A stretch of 9,323 bases of DNA, from positions 1-9,323 of the forward strand of contig JAIRSA010000176.1 of the NCBI GenBank assembly GCA_031255695.1. Direction: 5' to 3'. The notes beneath the pieces are model-generated. The model saw only the letters and a program-made list of their open reading frames with translations, had not been told where the DNA came from and did not search any database. Shown here piece after piece: positions 6,770-9,323 of the stretch. The position numbers were made by a program, and so were the translations under genes. Numbering within the stretch: position 1 is the stretch's first letter; every line of letters starts with the position of its first letter. This DNA is from Eubacteriales Family XIII. Incertae Sedis bacterium (GTDB taxonomy: Bacteria > Bacillota > Clostridia > Peptostreptococcales > Anaerovoracaceae).

Positions 6770-6922
6770 TCAATGGATAGTCCGTATATGGTCCAGGCAA
6801 TGGCGGCAAACCATGCGCCCCTTAAATTTTACCGTACCCGGATTTTTGCCGCACAGGGCACAGTATACGGGCTTCGTGTCCGGGCTGTTTTCCTTGATCT
6901 GCGGCTGGGATTGTGTTTGCAT
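6770..6922 (-). CDS. 50-residue zinc-ribbon protein, possibly Gin/CsfB-like
   Basis: On the minus strand, AAAGGAG lies 6 bp before an ATG at 6922-6920. The frame runs 50 codons to TGA at 6772-6770. The product begins MQTQSQPQIKENSPDTKPVY, followed by CALC, a 14-residue spacer with Lys/Gly/Phe, CRHC and a short tail ending IRTIH. Two CxxC pairs at this spacing predict a single zinc-binding knuckle/ribbon. The size and Cys spacing resemble Gin/CsfB, the small anti-sigma-G factor of sporulating Firmicutes. Gin usually has a longer C-terminal tail, so the link is tentative. It could equally be another small zinc-ribbon protein. It is transcribed away from the hydrolase gene and toward rluD. Confidence 0.72.
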   Translation of the reverse strand: MQTQSQPQIKENSPDTKPVYCALCGKNPGTVKFKGRMVCRHCLDHIRTIH

Positions 6923-6971
6923 CTCGTTCTCCTTTCATATCGCATTGATATAACTGATGGCAAACCGATGG

Positions 6972-6983
6972 CCGTATATACGG
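6972..6983. promoter_or_regulatory. 12-bp palindrome in the divergent control region
   Basis: CCGTATATACGG is a perfect palindrome located 50 bp upstream of the small zinc-ribbon start and about 145 bp before the hydrolase start. It could be an operator, but no regulator is encoded nearby. A related half (CCGTATATGG) occurs within the small gene near 6783. Confidence 0.3.
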
Positions 6984-7060
6984 GTGCATATGGCGGCTAG
7001 GCCTGTTGTAAGATCATAGTAAACCATGCGCCCGCCGTGTGCAATACGGAAAGGCGTTTC

Positions 7061-7092
7061 GTGTAATAATAAGGTCCGGTTGTGTAATAATA
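7061..7092. promoter_or_regulatory. Paired GTGTAATAATA elements upstream of the hydrolase
   Basis: The 11-bp sequence GTGTAATAATA occurs at 7061-7071 and 7082-7092, exactly 21 bp apart, about two helical turns. TAATAA within each copy could serve as a -10, and the reverse strand reads TATTAT. No clear -35 at 17 bp was found for either strand. The region 6923-7128 is the divergent promoter region for the small zinc-ribbon gene and the hydrolase. Confidence 0.4.
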
Positions 7093-7128
7093 CTGTTCTA
7101 CAGCATCAAAGATGCGGAGGGAGTATGG

Positions 7129-7995
7129 ATGTTTGAAACTTTCCAGCTGAGGTCTTGCGACTGCGATCTGGCGGGGTATATATGGGAAGCGGCGGAAACC
7201 AAGGCTGTGGCCTGTATGGTCCATGGGCTGGGCGAATACGCCGGCAACTATGCCAGGCTCGGGACCATATTGAATCTGAAGCAGATCACGCTGATAGGCT
7301 TTGATTTGAGGGGGCATGGGCTAAGCCCCGGCAAGCGCGGCGATATAGGGGATAGGGATATTGTAAAAAAGGATGTCGACAGTGTGCTGTCCTATGCCGG
7401 CGAGCGGTATGGCAGCGCGCCGATCGTCCTCTGTGGGCAGAGCATGGGCGGCAATATAGTGCTTGACTACCGGAGGACGGGCGAGCTGTCAGGGCGCCTG
7501 GCGGGCTACATAGCGACAGCGCCGTGGATCGAGCTGTGCGACCCCATGGACGCGGCGGTCCGCCTGGCGATCCGGGCGCTGGCATGGTTCAGGCCGGATG
7601 CGCAGCTGCGCGCGAAGCATTTCCGCATGGTGGATGGGCAAAAGGTGCTGATCGGGGAGCCGCGCGAGGGCTCGCCGGCGCACAACCGGATATCGGCGCG
7701 CACGCTGAGCGACTCAGATACCGTGGCCCGGATGCTGACTAAGGGGAAGTTGAAGGACCGCTTTGGCGGCGGAGGGAAACCATTGATAGTAATGCAGGGG
7801 ACGGGCGACATAACCTGCACTTTAGGCGGCGCGCAAAGACTGGCCGATGCCGAGGGCGCCAACTGCGAACTCATCATATGGGACGGCTACGGGCATAATC
7901 TGTTCAATGGCAAACCGGGAAGCAGCGGCCTCGAAGTGATCCGGAAGATGTGGGAATGCGTCCTCAGGCTGGCGGATGCGCACAGCCCGGAATAG
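7129..7995 (+). CDS. Alpha/beta hydrolase, monoacylglycerol lipase/lysophospholipase type
   Basis: The 288-residue product has the serine aminopeptidase S33/Hydrolase_4 pattern. VHGLGEYAGNY (from residue 31) is the oxyanion-side loop, and FDLRGHGLSPGKRG (from residue 58) is the typical MGL-type segment. GQSMGG holds the nucleophile Ser105, GTGDITC the acid Asp227 and GYGHNLFN the catalytic His256. No signal peptide is seen, so the enzyme is probably cytosolic, acting on lysophospholipids or monoglycerides; the substrate is not known. The start is ATG 7129, with GGAGGGAG (7116-7123) upstream. The out-of-frame ATG at 7125 and the longer upstream frame are not supported. It appears to be its own transcription unit, and its stop lies at the edge of a repeat array. 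Confidence 0.9.
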   Translation: MFETFQLRSCDCDLAGYIWEAAETKAVACMVHGLGEYAGNYARLGTILNLKQITLIGFDLRGHGLSPGKRGDIGDRDIVKKDVDSVLSYAGERYGSAPIVLCGQSMGGNIVLDYRRTGELSGRLAGYIATAPWIELCDPMDAAVRLAIRALAWFRPDAQLRAKHFRMVDGQKVLIGEPREGSPAHNRISARTLSDSDTVARMLTKGKLKDRFGGGGKPLIVMQGTGDITCTLGGAQRLADAEGANCELIIWDGYGHNLFNGKPGSSGLEVIRKMWECVLRLADAHSPE

Positions 7996-8188
7996 CCGCG
8001 CCGCCTGGAATAGCCGCGCTGCCTGAGGCCGGGACAGCCGCGCCGAATGGGGAACGGGGGAGACGCAGTGCACGGCCGCGCCGCTGCGGCCGGGACAGCC
8101 GCACCGCCTTGAATGGCCGTGCCGCCTGAGGCCGGGACAGCCGCACTGAAATGGGGAGCGGGCGAGACGCAGTGCACGGCCGCGCCGC
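7989..8188. repeat. Composite GC-rich repeats in the convergent spacer between hydrolase and rqcH
   Basis: An 18-bp unit GGAATAGCCGCGCCGCCT occurs at 7989-8006 and again at 8007-8024 with one mismatch. The first copy includes the hydrolase stop codon. The second copy begins a longer element (8008-8084) repeated at 8111-8188 with a 103-104 bp offset. The two long copies share GCCTGAGGCCGGGACAGCCG and AGACGCAGTGCACGGCCGCG, and differ by a few substitutions and a 1-bp indel. No T-run hairpin or convincing gene is present in the spacer 7996-8218. Confidence 0.9.
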
Positions 8189-8218
8189 CCGCCCATCCGC
8201 CGCGCCGATATCAGAGCA

Positions 8219-9323
8219 TCACATGCGCTCCGGGGGCAGGGCCGGCTTTGCGTATATAGTCCTGTTGTTTGTGAAGATGACCATCCCCGGCTTGGCGCCA
8301 GATGGCTTTTTTACATATTTTACGAAAGTGTAATCTACGGGCACGTTTTCCGACTCTCTGGCGCGGCTGTGCCAGGCGGCGATAGACGCGGCTTCCGCTA
8401 TGGCTTCGGCCGGCGCGTCTGCGCCGCTTGTCAGCAGGATGACGTGCGTGCCCGGTATGTCCTTGGTATGGAACCATATGTCGCCGGAAGAGGCCCTCTT
8501 GAATGTGAGGATGTCGTTCTCGCGGTTGTTCCGGCCTGCGAGCGCCTGTAGCCCGCCGGAGACCTGGTACGAGAGGAAGGCGGGTTTCGGCGGTTTCTTC
8601 GAGGCCGGCGCTTTGCGTCTGCGCAGATAGCCCTCGTCTATGAGTTCCTGCCGGATTGCCTCTGCCTCCTCATAGGCGGAAGCGTTTTCCAGAAAGGCTA
8701 GGACCGACTCCAGATACATGAGTTCGCGGCCAGTTTCCGCCAGCTGGTTGTTTTTTTCGACGATCGCCGTCTTGGCCTTGGCATAGCGCTTATAAAAACG
8801 CTGTGCGTTCTGAGCGGGGCTGAGGCGGGGGTCAAGCTCTATGGCCACAGTGCTCCCGTCATAATAGTTCGTGATCTCCGCTGTCTTCTGCCCCGGCTTT
8901 ATATTGTGCAGGCTTGCGGTCAGCAGTTCGCCGAGCAGCCGGTCCTGATCCGCGTTCTCCGCCTTCACAAGATCCTCCAAAAGGCGCTGTTTCTTCAGCT
9001 GTAGCTTGTTGATCCCCGCATTTACGGTCTTTATCAGATCGGAGGTTTTCTGGCGCATCCGGTTCGACGAGTCTTTGTTCGAATAATAGAATTCCACGGC
9101 CGAGCTTATGTCGCCAAAGCGTTCGGCCCTGTACGCGCCTTCGAATGCGGCGAGCGGGAATGCGTGGAAGTCGGCGGGGACGCCGTTTTCGTCCAGATAG
9201 ACGCAGGGCGCGAAACGGCCCGCCTGGATTGCGGACACCATGCCTGAGATCGCGCCCCACGCGGCCATGCCAACGCGCCCGATGCCGGCGCGGCCGCCGT
9301 CCCCGCCGTCGCGCCCGATGCCG
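8219..9323 (-). CDS. rqcH: RqcH/NFACT family ribosome quality control protein, N-terminus outside window
   Basis: RqcH (the bacterial Rqc2/NEMF homologue, formerly 'fibronectin-binding protein A') binds stalled 50S subunits and recruits tRNA-Ala to add C-terminal alanine tails for degradation. The visible part holds DFHAFPL, FYYSNKD, a long coiled-coil (about 115 to 240 residues into it), NYYDGSTVAIELDPRLSPAQ and the NFACT-R domain: NRENDILTFKRASSGDIWFH, TKDIPGTHVIL, and PVDYTFVKYVKKPSGAKPG. The Met at 9268 is internal. The frame stays open to the window edge and the family is about 550-600 residues, so the NFACT-N domain with its key Asp-Arg pair is missing here. The stop is TGA at 8221-8219. 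A Gly/Arg-rich insert lies at the 5' edge. Confidence 0.93.
   Translation of the reverse strand, partial: GIGRDGGDGGRAGIGRVGMAAWGAISGMVSAIQAGRFAPCVYLDENGVPADFHAFPLAAFEGAYRAERFGDISSAVEFYYSNKDSSNRMRQKTSDLIKTVNAGINKLQLKKQRLLEDLVKAENADQDRLLGELLTASLHNIKPGQKTAEITNYYDGSTVAIELDPRLSPAQNAQRFYKRYAKAKTAIVEKNNQLAETGRELMYLESVLAFLENASAYEEAEAIRQELIDEGYLRRRKAPASKKPPKPAFLSYQVSGGLQALAGRNNRENDILTFKRASSGDIWFHTKDIPGTHVILLTSGADAPAEAIAEAASIAAWHSRARESENVPVDYTFVKYVKKPSGAKPGMVIFTNNRTIYAKPALPPERM
9275..9323 (-). repeat. Gly/Arg/Asp-rich in-frame repeat in rqcH, continuing past the window
   Basis: GCGCCCGATGCCG (+ strand) occurs at 9275-9287 and 9311-9323, offset by 36 bp. In the rqcH frame this is 12 residues, and the segment reads GIGRDGGDGGRAGIGRVG. 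The sequence is low-complexity and unlike the conserved NFACT domains on either side. Only about one and a half units are visible, so its extent is unknown. Confidence 0.6.

Noticed and set aside
6547..7000. Overlapping + strand short frames between rluD and the hydrolase
   Set aside because: They lack family resemblance and overlap the minus-strand zinc-ribbon gene, which has a better ribosome binding site and a clear metal-binding pattern.
7013..7044. Minus-strand promoter TTGCAC / TATGAT for the zinc-ribbon gene
   Set aside because: The spacing is 20 bp, too long for a normal sigma-A promoter, so it was not listed as a feature.

Overview
The window looks like chromosomal DNA of a high-GC anaerobic Clostridia-type Firmicute. 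The main evidence is a ylm/division block in the order HlyD-like, yggS (ylmE), sepF (ylmF), yggT (ylmG), divIVA, lspA, rluD, with AGGAGG-type ribosome binding sites. Codon use is GC-rich overall but uses many ATA (Ile) and AGG (Arg) codons. A placement near Anaerovoracaceae/Family XIII is only a guess; no rRNA or taxon-specific marker is present.

Layout. 1-1023 is the 3' part of trmD (tRNA m1G37 methyltransferase), whose C-terminal linker carries a 33-bp tandem repeat. A possible terminator (1079-1107) and a good sigma-A-like promoter (1128-1156) then separate it from the division block on the + strand. That block runs HlyD-like membrane protein (1175-2206), yggS (2233-2937), sepF (3083-3616), yggT (3621-3905), a 280-bp repeat-bearing spacer where ylmH is often found, divIVA (4186-4815), lspA (4817-5344) and rluD (about 5325-6521). 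Next come a gene-poor gap (6522-6769), a 50-residue zinc-ribbon protein on the minus strand (6770-6922), a divergent AT-rich control region, and an alpha/beta hydrolase of the monoacylglycerol lipase/lysophospholipase type on the + strand (7129-7995). A repeat-filled convergent spacer (7996-8218) follows. The window ends in the C-terminal two-thirds of rqcH (NFACT family) on the minus strand (8219 to the window edge).

How the genes work together. SepF, YggT and DivIVA belong to septum assembly and membrane or pole organisation. LspA matures lipoproteins. YggS keeps PLP homeostasis. TrmD, RluD and RqcH act on tRNA, 23S rRNA and stalled 50S subunits, so the region mixes cell-envelope and translation-quality functions, as is usual for this neighbourhood.

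Most unusual feature. GC-rich short tandem repeats recur throughout the window. In-frame arrays interrupt or extend three conserved proteins: a TrmD linker (33 bp), the RluD N-terminus (72 bp) and an RqcH region (36-bp spacing). Unrelated arrays fill two intergenic spacers (44 bp and about 103 bp). Unit lengths inside genes are multiples of three, while most of those outside are not. No CRISPR, prophage, transposase or defence system was seen.
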